NCBI RefSeq assembly: GCF_030555055.1
Contig: NZ_JAMOAO010000001.1
Location: forward strand, 6,138,001-6,202,000
Source of the DNA: Nocardiopsis sp. YSL2
GTDB lineage: Bacteria > Actinomycetota > Actinomycetes > Streptosporangiales > Streptosporangiaceae
DNA length: 64,000 nt
Direction: 5' to 3'
Below are positions 18,665 to 26,742 of this stretch, piece after piece; the first letter of the stretch is position 1; the number at the start of each line of letters is the position of its first letter. A model generated the notes under the pieces. That model was given only the letters and a program-made list of their open reading frames with translations, was not told where the DNA came from and ran no database searches. Both the position numbers and the translations under genes were made by a program.

Positions 18665-18680
18665 CTTTCGAAAGCTTTCG
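18665..18680. promoter_or_regulatory. overlapping palindromes CTTTCGAAAG / CGAAAGCTTTCG
   Basis: Two overlapping perfect palindromes in the 463-base gap between the divergent xylanase and HD-domain genes. GAAA/TTTC palindromes are typical of actinobacterial xylan-utilisation operators; the regulator is not in the window. Confidence 0.45.
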
Positions 18681-18831
18681 AGTTCCTTTCGACTCTTCTG
18701 TCTCCGGTTGGCCTCGCATCGGCGGGGGTCGGTGGGCGGCACCTCGGCCACCACCGGAGGCGACTCCCCCCGCTGTACCGGCGCACCACTCCCCGTCCCC
18801 CTCCGACACACGGCCCGCTACCGTCGAGGGC

Positions 18832-19470
18832 ATGCCCATCCCCAGTGACGAAGAGATCCGTGCCCTGCACGAGAAGTACGCGCCCACACCCGAGGCCCTC
18901 GCGCTCGTGTACACGCACTGCGAGATCGTGTGCGAGATCGCCGAGCGGCTGATCGACCGCTCAGGGCTCGCGCTCGACCGGGCCCTGGTCCGCGCGGGGT
19001 GCCTGCTGCACGACATCGGGGTCTACCGCCTGTTCGACGCCTCCGGCCGGCTCGACCACGCGCGCTACGTGAGCCACGGCGTGCTCGGCCACGAGATCCT
19101 CGCCGAGGAGGACCTGCCAGAGCCGCTGTGCCGGTTCTGCTCCCACCACACCGGTGTGGGACTCACACGCGTGGACATCCGCGAGCAGGGGCTGCCCGTC
19201 CCGGAGCAGGACTACGTGGCCGAGTCCGTCGAGGAGGAGCTGGTGATGTACGCCGACAAGTTCCACAGCAAGCGGAACCCGCCGGTGTTCCTCACCGCCG
19301 ACTCCTACGCCGCGTCCGTCGCCCGCTTCGGCGAGGAGAAGGTCATCCGCTTCAAGGAGATGCGTACGCGCTTCGGCACCCCCGATCTGGCCCCGCTGGC
19401 GGCCGCGTACGGCCACACACTGGTCGGCGCCGGCGACGAGTCGGCGCCCCGGGCTGACGGGACCACCTGA
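18832..19470 (+). CDS. HD-domain phosphohydrolase family protein
   Basis: 212 residues. The metal-binding HD pattern is visible: YTHCEIVCEIA (first His), CLLHDIGVYRLFD (HD pair), VSHGVLGHEIL and FCSHHTGVG. Late Asp in MYADKFHSK completes the site. Such HDIG-type proteins hydrolyse phosphomonoesters or nucleotides; the substrate is unknown. GAGGG precedes the ATG. Confidence 0.8.
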   Translation: MPIPSDEEIRALHEKYAPTPEALALVYTHCEIVCEIAERLIDRSGLALDRALVRAGCLLHDIGVYRLFDASGRLDHARYVSHGVLGHEILAEEDLPEPLCRFCSHHTGVGLTRVDIREQGLPVPEQDYVAESVEEELVMYADKFHSKRNPPVFLTADSYAASVARFGEEKVIRFKEMRTRFGTPDLAPLAAAYGHTLVGAGDESAPRADGTT

Positions 19471-19599
19471 CCGGCGGACCGCCCCGAGCCGGGTGGGACG
19501 GCCCATGGTCGTCGCGACTCCCCGGGGTAGGAATCCACACCATGAGGGAGCACCAGGCAGCACGGGGAACCGCCCGACCGGAGGAAGAACCGGCCGGGT

Positions 19600-19923
19600 G
19601 TGCCGCACCGGTGGCCGAGCGACGAGACCTATCTCGGCTGGATCGAGCTGGCGGTGCGCGACGGGGAGGTGTTCGGCGACCTGTTGGCGGGCGCGGCGAT
19701 CGACGCACTCGCCGACCAGGTCCGGGCGATCCACACCTATCCGATCCGCGAGGTCTACACGATCGTCTCCGCGGGACGGCCGACCGATGTCGGCCTGCGC
19801 GGCTATCCGGCGGTGAGCACGATCATCGCCGCGGGCGTGGACCGCCAACGCGAGGAACACGTCCTGGAACTCCTCTTCGGCGAGTCCGTGCACGGACTGG
19901 AGCAACTCCGGCGGCGGATCTGA
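19600..19923 (+). CDS. hypothetical protein
   Basis: A 107-residue alpha/beta protein (DETYLGWIELAVRDGEVFGD; IREVYTIVSAGRPTDVGLRG). No motif recognised, no signal peptide. The GTG start is chosen because GGAGGA lies about 15 bases upstream and the upstream frame lacks codon-position bias; the start is uncertain. The gene stands alone, convergent with the MmcQ-like gene. Confidence 0.5.
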   Translation: MPHRWPSDETYLGWIELAVRDGEVFGDLLAGAAIDALADQVRAIHTYPIREVYTIVSAGRPTDVGLRGYPAVSTIIAAGVDRQREEHVLELLFGESVHGLEQLRRRI

Positions 19924-19953
19924 ACGCCGGAGTCCGCGCAAGCCCCCGCCTCG

Positions 19954-19972
19954 GGGCCGGACGGACCGGCCC
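19954..19972 (+). terminator. short GC hairpin
   Basis: GGGCCGG-ACGGA-CCGGCCC followed by TTCGGT, in the 80-base gap between the convergent 19600 gene and the MmcQ-like gene. Confidence 0.45.
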
Positions 19973-20002
19973 TTCGGTCCCACAGGCCCGTACGGCGTCG
20001 GC

Positions 20003-20362
20003 TCAGGCCTCGACCAGGGACGCCGGGGACGGTGAAGCGGCGAGCAGCTCCTCGGGCGCCGTCAGGTACCAGGCCTCCAGCGTGAGCTCACTGAGCTCCT
20101 CCAGGTCGATGGCGTCGAGGTGGACGACCACCCAGCCGAAGCCGCCGGCCGTGAACTGGACCTCGAACACCTCGGGCCGCTCGGCCACCAGCGCCGCCTG
20201 TTCCAACAGCGTCTGCTTCAACCCGACCGTGGCGGTACGCGGCCACAGGTAGCCGAACGGCCTGCCGTGCACACGGAACGTCGTGTACTGCTCCGAGTCC
20301 CTGTGCTCACAATCCGGCAGTGCCTTCACCAACCGCAGAAACCGCTCGATCTCAACACCCAT
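20003..20362 (-). CDS. MmcQ/YjbR-family protein
   Basis: A 119-residue protein of the MmcQ/YjbR fold (double-wing type). It starts VEIERFLRLVKALPDCEH, then TTFRVHGRPFGYLWP and the typical GWVVVHLDAIDLEELSEL segment. Members are small, widely spread and functionally unassigned. The ATG at 20362 lacks a clear ribosome site. Confidence 0.75.
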   Translation of the reverse strand: MGVEIERFLRLVKALPDCEHRDSEQYTTFRVHGRPFGYLWPRTATVGLKQTLLEQAALVAERPEVFEVQFTAGGFGWVVVHLDAIDLEELSELTLEAWYLTAPEELLAASPSPASLVEA

Positions 20363-20473
20363 GACACGAGACAACCACACACCACCGACACGCCGTGCGG
20401 GCTCCACCCGCCACCTCGAGGGCCCCGGGCCCGGACGGGTCCGGGGGTGGCGCCGCCGGACCGGACGGTCAAT

Positions 20474-20485
20474 CGACGTACGTCG
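20474..20485. promoter_or_regulatory. 12-base palindrome upstream of the stress gene
   Basis: CGACGTACGTCG, about 105 bases before the universal stress protein start. It could be an operator; no regulator is identified. Confidence 0.3.
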
Positions 20486-20588
20486 CTCTCCGCCGAGCAC
20501 AAGGGCCCCGCCACCAGGACGTCCGCCTCTGGAGCGCGCGCCCGTCCACTCATAGCGTGGCAGAGGAGTCCCACCGTCGAGGGAGACC

Positions 20589-21503
20589 ATGATGGTCCAC
20601 AACACGGATGCCCCGGTCGCGGTGGCGGTCAACGGCACGCTGGCGAGCGAGAGGGCCCTGGACTGGGCGGCGCACGACGCACGGCTGCGGGACCGCGGAC
20701 TGCGCGTCGTGTACGCCTTCGACTGGCCCATGTACCACGCGCGGCCGCGCGGCCTACCGGAATTCGACGTGGACGCGTTCGCGCGCCGCGTCGTGGAGGG
20801 GGCTCGCCGACGCGCACTGCGCCAGGTGCCGGACCTGCTCGTCGAGGCGGTGCACATCACCGCGGACCGCGGGGCGACCCTCCTGCGCGAGAGCCAGAAG
20901 GCGCACAGCCTGGTCCTCGGTGCCCACCGGATGACGGCCATGGACGCCGTCCTGCCCGAGTCCACGGCTCTGGAGGTGATCGTGTCCGCCTCCTGCCCCG
21001 TCGTCGTCGTGCCCGACCGGGAACCCGGGCCCTCCACCGGCCGTGTCCTGGTCGGCGTCGACGGATCCGCGACCTCCCAGGCCGCCGTGGCGTGGGCCTT
21101 CGCAACAGCCGACGTCCGCGGAGCGGTGCTGCGTGCGATGACGGTGCGCAAAGGGCTCCTGCGAGAGCGCTTCGGCAGGCCGGAGAAGCCGTCCAGGGCC
21201 GGCGCCAGGGCCGGGGAGGCGGAGGAGGCGAAGGAGGCCGCCGCCGTGGAGGAGGCCCGGCGGAGACTGTCGGGGTGGATCGCGGACGAGCGCGCGCGGC
21301 GGCCGGACGTGCGGGTCGAAGAGGTCGTCGAGACCGGACACCCGGTCGAGGCCCTGTGCAACGCGGCCGAAGCCTGCGACCTGATGGTCGTGGGATCGCA
21401 CGGGCGGGGCGGATTCGCCGGGATGCTGCTGGGCTCGGTGAGCCGCAACGTGATCTCGCACAGCCCGTGCCCGGTCACGGTGGTACGCGCTCCGCGGCCC
21501 TGA
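20589..21503 (+). CDS. universal stress protein, tandem UspA domains
   Basis: 304 residues with two Usp domains. The first (about 1-145) has VAVAVNGTLASERALDWAA and ends in SCPVVVVPD. The second (about 155-300) has VLVGVDGSATSQAAVAWAF and the ATP-binding GSHGRGGFAGMLLGSVSRNV signature. The first domain has a weaker nucleotide motif (LGAHRMTAMDAVLPEST). A segment rich in Glu/Ala (GARAGEAEEAKEAAAVEE) is inserted in domain two. Tandem ATG codons at 20589 and 20592; GGGAG spacing favours the second. Confidence 0.88.
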   Translation: MMVHNTDAPVAVAVNGTLASERALDWAAHDARLRDRGLRVVYAFDWPMYHARPRGLPEFDVDAFARRVVEGARRRALRQVPDLLVEAVHITADRGATLLRESQKAHSLVLGAHRMTAMDAVLPESTALEVIVSASCPVVVVPDREPGPSTGRVLVGVDGSATSQAAVAWAFATADVRGAVLRAMTVRKGLLRERFGRPEKPSRAGARAGEAEEAKEAAAVEEARRRLSGWIADERARRPDVRVEEVVETGHPVEALCNAAEACDLMVVGSHGRGGFAGMLLGSVSRNVISHSPCPVTVVRAPRP

Positions 21504-21694
21504 CACGAACGCGACCGAGGAGGGACGCTCACAGCGGAGCGACACCCGGGGCCCCGGGGCCGTCGGCTCGCGGGGCCGTCGGCACGGGACCGACCGCGTG
21601 GAGGAGACCGTCCCACCACCGTCGGCGGGCACGGCGAGCGCCGTGGAGGAGGACTCGTTCCCGCGTCCGGTATCCACGGCGTGGCGAAGCGGGC

Positions 21695-22111
21695 CTACTC
21701 CGTGGACGGTCGGGAGATCGGCACCTTCTTGCTCTGCGCCTTCTGCTCGGCCAGACCGATACTCACCTCCAGGACGCCCTTGTCGTAGGTGGCGGTCACG
21801 TCCTGCTCATCGGCGTCCGCGGGCAGACCGATCGTGCGGCGGAAGGACCCGTAGCGGAACTCCGAGTGCTGCGGGGTCTGCGTGCTCTCGTTGCGCTCGG
21901 CCTCGATGGTGAGAGTCCCGTGCTCGACGGTCACGGTGAGCTCGTCGTCGGGATCCACTCCGGGGACCTCGACACGGACCACGTAGTGGTCGTCGCGCAC
22001 GGCTGTCTCGACACGCAGGCTCGAGGTCCGCGTCGTGAGGAACGGGGCCTCGAACAGCTCGGACAGATCGGGGAAACGGGGAAGCCCTTCGCGGCGGGTG
22101 ATGGCGTTCAT
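21695..22111 (-). CDS. Hsp20/alpha-crystallin small heat-shock protein
   Basis: 138 residues. The alpha-crystallin domain spans about 35-130 (VRVEVPGVDPDDELTVTVEH; FRYGSFRRTIGLPADADEQD; YDKGVLEVSIGL), with the conserved GVL motif and a C-terminal basic KKVPIS tail carrying the IxI/V-like contact. It is an ATP-independent holdase. It faces away from the AIM24 gene; no HspR (HAIR) site is seen. Confidence 0.9.
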   Translation of the reverse strand: MNAITRREGLPRFPDLSELFEAPFLTTRTSSLRVETAVRDDHYVVRVEVPGVDPDDELTVTVEHGTLTIEAERNESTQTPQHSEFRYGSFRRTIGLPADADEQDVTATYDKGVLEVSIGLAEQKAQSKKVPISRPSTE

Positions 22112-22382
22112 GTCCTTGCTCCCTGTGCGTGGTGGGTCAAACCCTTCTCCCCCCACCTCACTCCCACTTCGGAGCCGGCGGCAGGGGCCGAACGGTTCCA
22201 CCTGCAGGGTCCTCCGTCCCCTCGGCCGTCCACCGGCCGCGGGCCGGTCGGGACGTGCGCGTCCTCCCCGGGGCGCGGTGCGGACACGCGGCCGCCGACC
22301 ACGCGATCCCCACCGGGGCCGGGCCCGGCCAGCACCGGCGCGCCGCGCGCCTCCGACTGCACAGAACGGGCAAAATCGGGCC

Positions 22383-23045
22383 ATGCGAAGTGAGCTCTTC
22401 CAACAAGCCCGAGAGAACAGCCGACCGGGCATGACCCTCCAGAACCACAAGATGCTGCGCGTGGGCCTCGACGGCGAGGTGCTGGCCCGCCAGGGATCGA
22501 TGGTCGCCTACCAGGGCGAGATCGACTTCTCCTACGAGGGCTCGGGCAGCATCGGCAAGTTCCTCAAGAAGTCCTTCAGCGGCGAGGGCCTGCCGCTGAT
22601 GCGCGTCACCGGCCGGGGCGACGTGTTCCTGGCCAAGGACGCCTGGGACGTCCACCTCATCGACCTCGAGGACGACTCCCTCACCGTCAACGGCGCCAAC
22701 GTGCTCGCCTTCGAATCCGGCCTGACCTGGGACATCCGGCGCGTCGAAGGGGCCGGGATGATGGCGGGAGGGCTGTTCAACACGGTCTTCACCGGCCGGG
22801 GGCGCGTGGCCGTCGCCTGCCACGGCTCCCCCGTGCTCATCGACGTCGACCAGCCCACCTTCGTCGACACCGACGCCGCGGTCGCCTGGTCCAGCTCACT
22901 GCGATCCGGCGTGCGCCGGACCATGAAGGCCGGGTCCCTCATCGGGCGGGGCAGCGGCGAAGCGGTCCAGTTGTCGTTCGAGGGGCAGGGCTTCGTCCTC
23001 GTCCAGGCCTCCGAAGGAGCCCCCGTCGCAGCCCAGCCGGGCTGA
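22383..23045 (+). CDS. AIM24 family protein
   Basis: 220 residues of the AIM24/TIGR00266 beta-helix fold: KMLRVGLDGEVLARQGSMVA, FLKKSFSGEGLPLMRVTGRG, GGLFNTVFTGRGRVAVACHG. The bacterial role is unknown; membership is clear. There is no clear ribosome site, so it might be leaderless. Confidence 0.85.
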   Translation: MRSELFQQARENSRPGMTLQNHKMLRVGLDGEVLARQGSMVAYQGEIDFSYEGSGSIGKFLKKSFSGEGLPLMRVTGRGDVFLAKDAWDVHLIDLEDDSLTVNGANVLAFESGLTWDIRRVEGAGMMAGGLFNTVFTGRGRVAVACHGSPVLIDVDQPTFVDTDAAVAWSSSLRSGVRRTMKAGSLIGRGSGEAVQLSFEGQGFVLVQASEGAPVAAQPG

Positions 23046-23769
23046 GCCGCCCCCGGGCCACCGCGCTCCGAGGTGCGGTGGCCGGTCCACCGGAGCGAGG
23101 CCAGAGCGCCCTGACGCGGCACGCCCGGGGCCCGTCCAAGAGCGGGAGTTGTGGAGATCCGGCGCTTGGACTTGTGGAGATCCGGCGCTTGGACCGGGGC
23201 GGCCTCCGACCGGCCGCCCCCGACCGGCCGCCCTCCCGGACCAGCGGAGCGCGTCCGATGACGCCCCGCGACGACGGACCCCTGGTGGTCGGAAGCAGCC
23301 CCCTTCGCCGTCCCCGCGACGACGCACCTCGGATACCGGATCGGGTTGAGCGGCCGCCGTGGCGCGCGCTGGACGCGTTGCGCGCCCGAGCGGTGACGGA
23401 GCCGCACGCGTGGGCCGAGAGCCCCTCCTGCGCTCGCCGGGCCAGCACGCTGCGTTCCGTGACATCGCGGCACTGCCGGAGAATTCACCGTTGTTCGTGC
23501 GCCCCTGACCCATCCGGACAATTCCCGGCAATATTCGTCAATGGTTCCGACCACGGCAGGACGGCAGGCGACTTCATAAGCCGATTCTCCTCGGCCGATG
23601 GTGGGTTGACCACGTACCACCAGGAAATGTCGACAACGTTTGGTGGCCTGGTGACACGGGCAGAAGGGTTCTCGCCCGGTTTATGGGTTTATGTCCTATT
23701 AAGTGACGGAGCCGGAGACCTGTGTGCACTTTGTTCACGGCATCGAGCCCGTCACGCACACAAGGGGGA
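23046..23769. other. long intergenic region, probably the ancestral promoter of the surface-protein gene
   Basis: No convincing gene. The first third is GC-rich; 23500-23769 is more AT-rich and ends in AAGGGGGA, which before the second IS110 insertion was the ribosome site of the gene now starting at 25254. TTGACC at 23605 is -35-like. I compared the leader by eye with c-di-AMP and c-di-GMP riboswitches and did not find their conserved cores. Confidence 0.5.
23149..23194. repeat. perfect 23-base tandem duplication
   Basis: Two identical head-to-tail units (23149-23171 and 23172-23194), each starting TTGTGGAGATCC and ending GCGCTTGGAC, in non-coding DNA downstream of the AIM24 gene. Confidence 0.9.
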
Positions 23770-23816
23770 TTCCCAATGAAGTTGTCAAGCCCGAGCGGTG
23801 ACAGATCGTGAGATCC

Positions 23817-25016
23817 TCAGGCCGCCGCAGCCAACCTCACAGGAGGAACCGCCACGTAGGACCTCCCGTCGCGGAGCATCGCCCAGAGCACGTTGACCCG
23901 GCGCCGGGCCAACGCGATCACCGCCTGGGTATGGCGCTTGCCCTCGGCCCGCTTGCGCTCGTAGAACGCCTTCGAGGCCGGACAGCAGCGGATGCTGACC
24001 TGGGCGGACATGTAGAACACCCGCATCAGCCGGCGGCTGTAGCGCCGGGGCCGGTGCAGGTTGCCGCTGATACGCCCCGAGTCCCTTGGCACGGGGGCCA
24101 GCCCCGAGACCCCGGCCAGCCGGTCCGCGCTGGCGAACGCGGCCATGTCGCCGCCGGTGGCGGCGATGAACTCCGCCCCCAGCAGGGTGCCGATGCCGGG
24201 CAGGCTGGTGATCACTTCGGCGTGTTCGTGCTCGCGAAACCGGCCCTCGATGGCCGCGTCGGTCTCGGCGAGTTCGGCATCGAGGGCGATCACCTCCTTG
24301 GCCAGGCGTTCGACCACCGCGGCAGCGGTCTTCTCGCCTCTGACGATGGTGCGCTGGGCCTGAGCGGCCTCGATGGCGGTCTGGGCCACGCGGGCGGCGT
24401 TGCGAACCTTGCGGGCCCGCAGCCACGTCTCCAGCCGGGCCCGGCCCAAGCGGCGCAGCGCGGTGGGGGTCTGGTAGCCGGTCAGCAGCACCAGGGCGGC
24501 TTTGGAGGTGCTGTAGTCGAAGGCGCGCTCCAGGGCGGGGAAGTAGGCCAGCACCTGGTCGCGCAGCCGATTGATGGCGCGGGTGCGGTCGGCTCCCAGG
24601 TCGGTGCGGCGGGCGGTGAGGATGCGCAGGTCCGCGGCGATCTCGTCGAAGGCGGCCAGGGGTTGCAGGTCGCGGCGCATGCGGGCCTGGTCGGCGATGA
24701 CGAAGGCGTCCTTGGCGTCGGTCTTGCCGTCGCCCCGGTAGGAGCCCGAGGCGTGGTGGACGGTGCGGCCGGGGATGTAGACGAGCTCTTGGCCGTGGTC
24801 GAGCAGCAGGGTGATGAGCAGGGCTCCGCCGCCGCTGTTGAGGTCGGTGGCCCACAGCACGCCCTCGTCCAGGGCGTTGACGTCGGCGAGCAGGTCGAGC
24901 AGCTCGGCCTCGTCGTTGGCCACTTTCCTCGACAGCACCTTGGTGCCGTCGCTGTCGATCACGGTGCAGTGGTGGTGGGCTTTGCCCGCGTCCACACCGG
25001 CCCAGAACTGGGGCAT
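23817..25016 (-). CDS. IS110-family DEDD transposase, copy 2
   Basis: A 399-residue recombinase with AGVDAGKAHHH and GKTDAKDAF in the RuvC-like domain, and SLPGIGTLLGAEFIAATGG, GVSGLAPVPRDSG in the C-terminal domain. GGAGGAG lies upstream of the ATG at 25016. Similar throughout to the copy 1 transposase, with differences in most segments. It appears intact. Confidence 0.92.
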   Translation of the reverse strand: MPQFWAGVDAGKAHHHCTVIDSDGTKVLSRKVANDEAELLDLLADVNALDEGVLWATDLNSGGGALLITLLLDHGQELVYIPGRTVHHASGSYRGDGKTDAKDAFVIADQARMRRDLQPLAAFDEIAADLRILTARRTDLGADRTRAINRLRDQVLAYFPALERAFDYSTSKAALVLLTGYQTPTALRRLGRARLETWLRARKVRNAARVAQTAIEAAQAQRTIVRGEKTAAAVVERLAKEVIALDAELAETDAAIEGRFREHEHAEVITSLPGIGTLLGAEFIAATGGDMAAFASADRLAGVSGLAPVPRDSGRISGNLHRPRRYSRRLMRVFYMSAQVSIRCCPASKAFYERKRAEGKRHTQAVIALARRRVNVLWAMLRDGRSYVAVPPVRLAAAA

Positions 25017-25049
25017 CGGCTCCTCCGTCGTCGCAGTTGTGGGGGTCCC

Positions 25050-25200
25050 AGCAGACGACCGCGCCGTCGTGTCCTTACACAGCGATCCATTCGCGCATCC
25101 CAATCAGCGGCCGGGTCGTCGCGGAGCGTCAGGCGGCCAATCCCCCTCGGCCATACCTGCGGCAGACACATGACAGCCATACCTGGCGCTCCTGGGGTCC
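25050..25200 (-). ncRNA. predicted bridge RNA of IS110 copy 2
   Basis: Non-coding segment homologous to the one in copy 1. Guide-like matches: AATCCCCC (25139-25146) is the complement of the flank at 23764-23771; GACACATG (25165-25172) equals the other flank at 25249-25256; TCCCAAT (25098-25104) equals the element end at 23771-23777; GTGTCCTTAC (25069-25078) is the complement of the other end at 25244-25253. The target-matching blocks differ from those in copy 1, following the different insertion site, while the scaffold between them is conserved. RNA ends are estimates. Confidence 0.78.
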
Positions 25201-25253
25201 TCCCGACCCTACAGACGGTCAGGAACGAACTCCCAGAAGAAAGGTAAGGACAC

Positions 25254-25754
25254 ATGGACATGACGCGTATCGCGACGACCGCTGCCACCACGCTGGCCCT
25301 CGGCACCGCACTCGCTCTGGGTGCCGCCGCGCCGGCCCTGGCCGAGGACCCCGTTCCGCCACCGCCGCCGGACGTGGACTGCACGGACATCTCCGAGCGC
25401 AACTTCGAGGTCAGCGAGGGGGACCCGCACAACTTCGACGCCGACGGTGACGGCGTGGGCTGCGAAGAGGATGACGACATGGGCAACAACACCATGGAGG
25501 AGGAGACGCCCGACGACGACACCACGGACAACGGCACCTCCGACGACGACAGCGCGGACAACGGCGCTTCGGAGGACGACACCACTGACGACGGCACCTC
25601 CGACGACGAGACGCCGGTCGGCGGAGTGGACACCGGAGCCGGGGGCACCGCCGACAGCGCCACGAACCTCTGGCTGGTCGGCACCGGTGGCGTCCTCGTC
25701 GCGGTGGCCGCGAGCGGACTCGTCCTGAACCGCAAGCCGGGGCGCGACGGCTGA
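25254..25754 (+). CDS. secreted calcium-binding (excalibur) surface protein
   Basis: 166 residues: signal peptide (TTLALGTALALGAAAPALA|ED), a short excalibur domain (VDCTDISERNFEVS then DADGDGVGCE, two Cys and a DxDxDG loop), an Asp/Thr/Ser repeat linker (about 75-120), a TPVGGVDTGAGGTA motif, one membrane span and a short basic tail. The GGVxTGAGG motif before the span takes the place of LPxTG and is a likely recognition site for the adjacent class F sortase. Its start codon is one base-pair neighbour of the second IS110 element, whose end (AAAGGTAAGGA) supplies a substitute ribosome site. Its stop overlaps the sortase start (TGATG). Confidence 0.8.
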   Translation: MDMTRIATTAATTLALGTALALGAAAPALAEDPVPPPPPDVDCTDISERNFEVSEGDPHNFDADGDGVGCEEDDDMGNNTMEEETPDDDTTDNGTSDDDSADNGASEDDTTDDGTSDDETPVGGVDTGAGGTADSATNLWLVGTGGVLVAVAASGLVLNRKPGRDG

Positions 25755-26437
25755 TGGGCCGTCACACGCGTGCCCGCCGCCGCGGCAGCTCCATCGCCGC
25801 GGCGGTCACGGCCGTGTGCGCGGGAACCGGCGTCGCGTTCCTGACTCTGGGACTGGGGCAGGCCTACGCCCCTGCCACGCCGACCTTCGAACACCGTGCG
25901 CCAAGCGCTGCGCGCCCTGCCGAGCCGACCGCGCCGGACTCCGCCGCAGAACCCGTCGCTCTGGAGCGTTCGGCTCCCGTGGGCCTGAGCATTCCGGACA
26001 TCGACGTGCACACTTCGCGCCTGGTCGAACTCGGGCTGACCCATGACCGCCGCCTCGAAGCCCCCCGGGAGTGGGAGGCCGTCGGGTGGTACTCCCTGGG
26101 TGCCGCCCCGGGCCAGGAGGGGCCCGCTGTCCTGGCGGGCCACCTGGACTCCGCGACCGGACCGGCCGTCTTCCACCGGCTGGGCGAACTACGGGACCGG
26201 GACACCGTCTCGGTCGAGCGCGCCGACGGCGTCGAAGTGAACTTCACCGTCTACGCGGTGGAGCGCTACGCCAAGGGCGACTTCCCGACGGAGCAGGTCT
26301 ACGGCGACACCGGCCGCCCGGAACTGCGGCTCATCACCTGCGGTGGCGACTTCGACGCCGCCACCGGCCACTACACGGACAACGTCGTCGTCTTCGCCGC
26401 TCTCGCGGAAACCCCCGAGGCGCCCGATCCTCCATAG
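25754..26437 (+). CDS. class F sortase
   Basis: 227 residues: N-terminal signal-anchor (IAAAVTAVCAGTGVAFLTLG), Pro/Ala linker, then a sortase beta-barrel with PVGLSIPDIDV, catalytic His130 in VLAGHLDS and Cys196 in LRLITCGG. I could not assign the catalytic Arg with confidence; Arg192 or Arg188 precede the Cys, and the usual late position reads GHYTDN. It is a transpeptidase predicted to attach the upstream protein to the cell wall. The one-base overlap with that gene implies coupled expression. Confidence 0.85.
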   Translation: MGRHTRARRRGSSIAAAVTAVCAGTGVAFLTLGLGQAYAPATPTFEHRAPSAARPAEPTAPDSAAEPVALERSAPVGLSIPDIDVHTSRLVELGLTHDRRLEAPREWEAVGWYSLGAAPGQEGPAVLAGHLDSATGPAVFHRLGELRDRDTVSVERADGVEVNFTVYAVERYAKGDFPTEQVYGDTGRPELRLITCGGDFDAATGHYTDNVVVFAALAETPEAPDPP

Positions 26438-26552
26438 TCCCCGCATCGACCGCGCGACCGGACCCCGGTTGCGTCGGTGTCGGCGGACTCGTCTCAGACG
26501 AACCGACGCGTGGATGGGACCGGGGCACATGTCCGGTCTGCGTGCACGGCGA

Positions 26553-26583
26553 GGCGGCGGGCCGCGTGGGGTGGCCCGCCGCC
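26553..26583 (+). terminator. hairpin after the sortase operon
   Basis: GGCGGCGGGCC-N9-GGCCCGCCGCC, an 11-base-pair perfect stem 115 bases past the sortase stop; no U-tract. Confidence 0.6.
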
Positions 26584-26742
26584 GTGGCATCCCCCGAACG
26601 GTCACCCGTGGAGCAGGGGGCTCCGGTCTAGACGGTATGTAGGGAGGGTTCGCGAAGAGGCCGGGACCCCGCTCACACGTTGCCGTGGGTTGCCGACCAG
26701 GCAGAACCTGGACGGTAGTGCCTACATGTGTGGGAGGTCCCG

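Larger units (their letters stand above)
23770..25248 (-). mobile_element. IS110-family element, copy 2
   Basis: Its ends align with copy 1 (TTCCCAATGAAGTTGTCAAG at the transposase 3' side, GGTAAG at the other). GA occurs at both junctions (23768-23769 and 25249-25250). Removing the element rejoins AAGGGGGA to CACATGG, recreating a normal ribosome site seven bases before the ATG of the surface-protein gene. Length is 1479 bases, with no terminal inverted repeats. The element sits exactly between a ribosome site and its start codon. Confidence 0.85.

Noticed and set aside
20003-21619. 538-codon minus-strand frame spanning the stress gene
   Set aside because: Only its last 119 codons show a family (MmcQ/YjbR); the rest is antisense to the universal stress protein gene.
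23500-23769. A riboswitch in the leader of the surface-protein gene
   Set aside because: The conserved cores of c-di-AMP and c-di-GMP riboswitches were not found by eye; a covariance search would decide.
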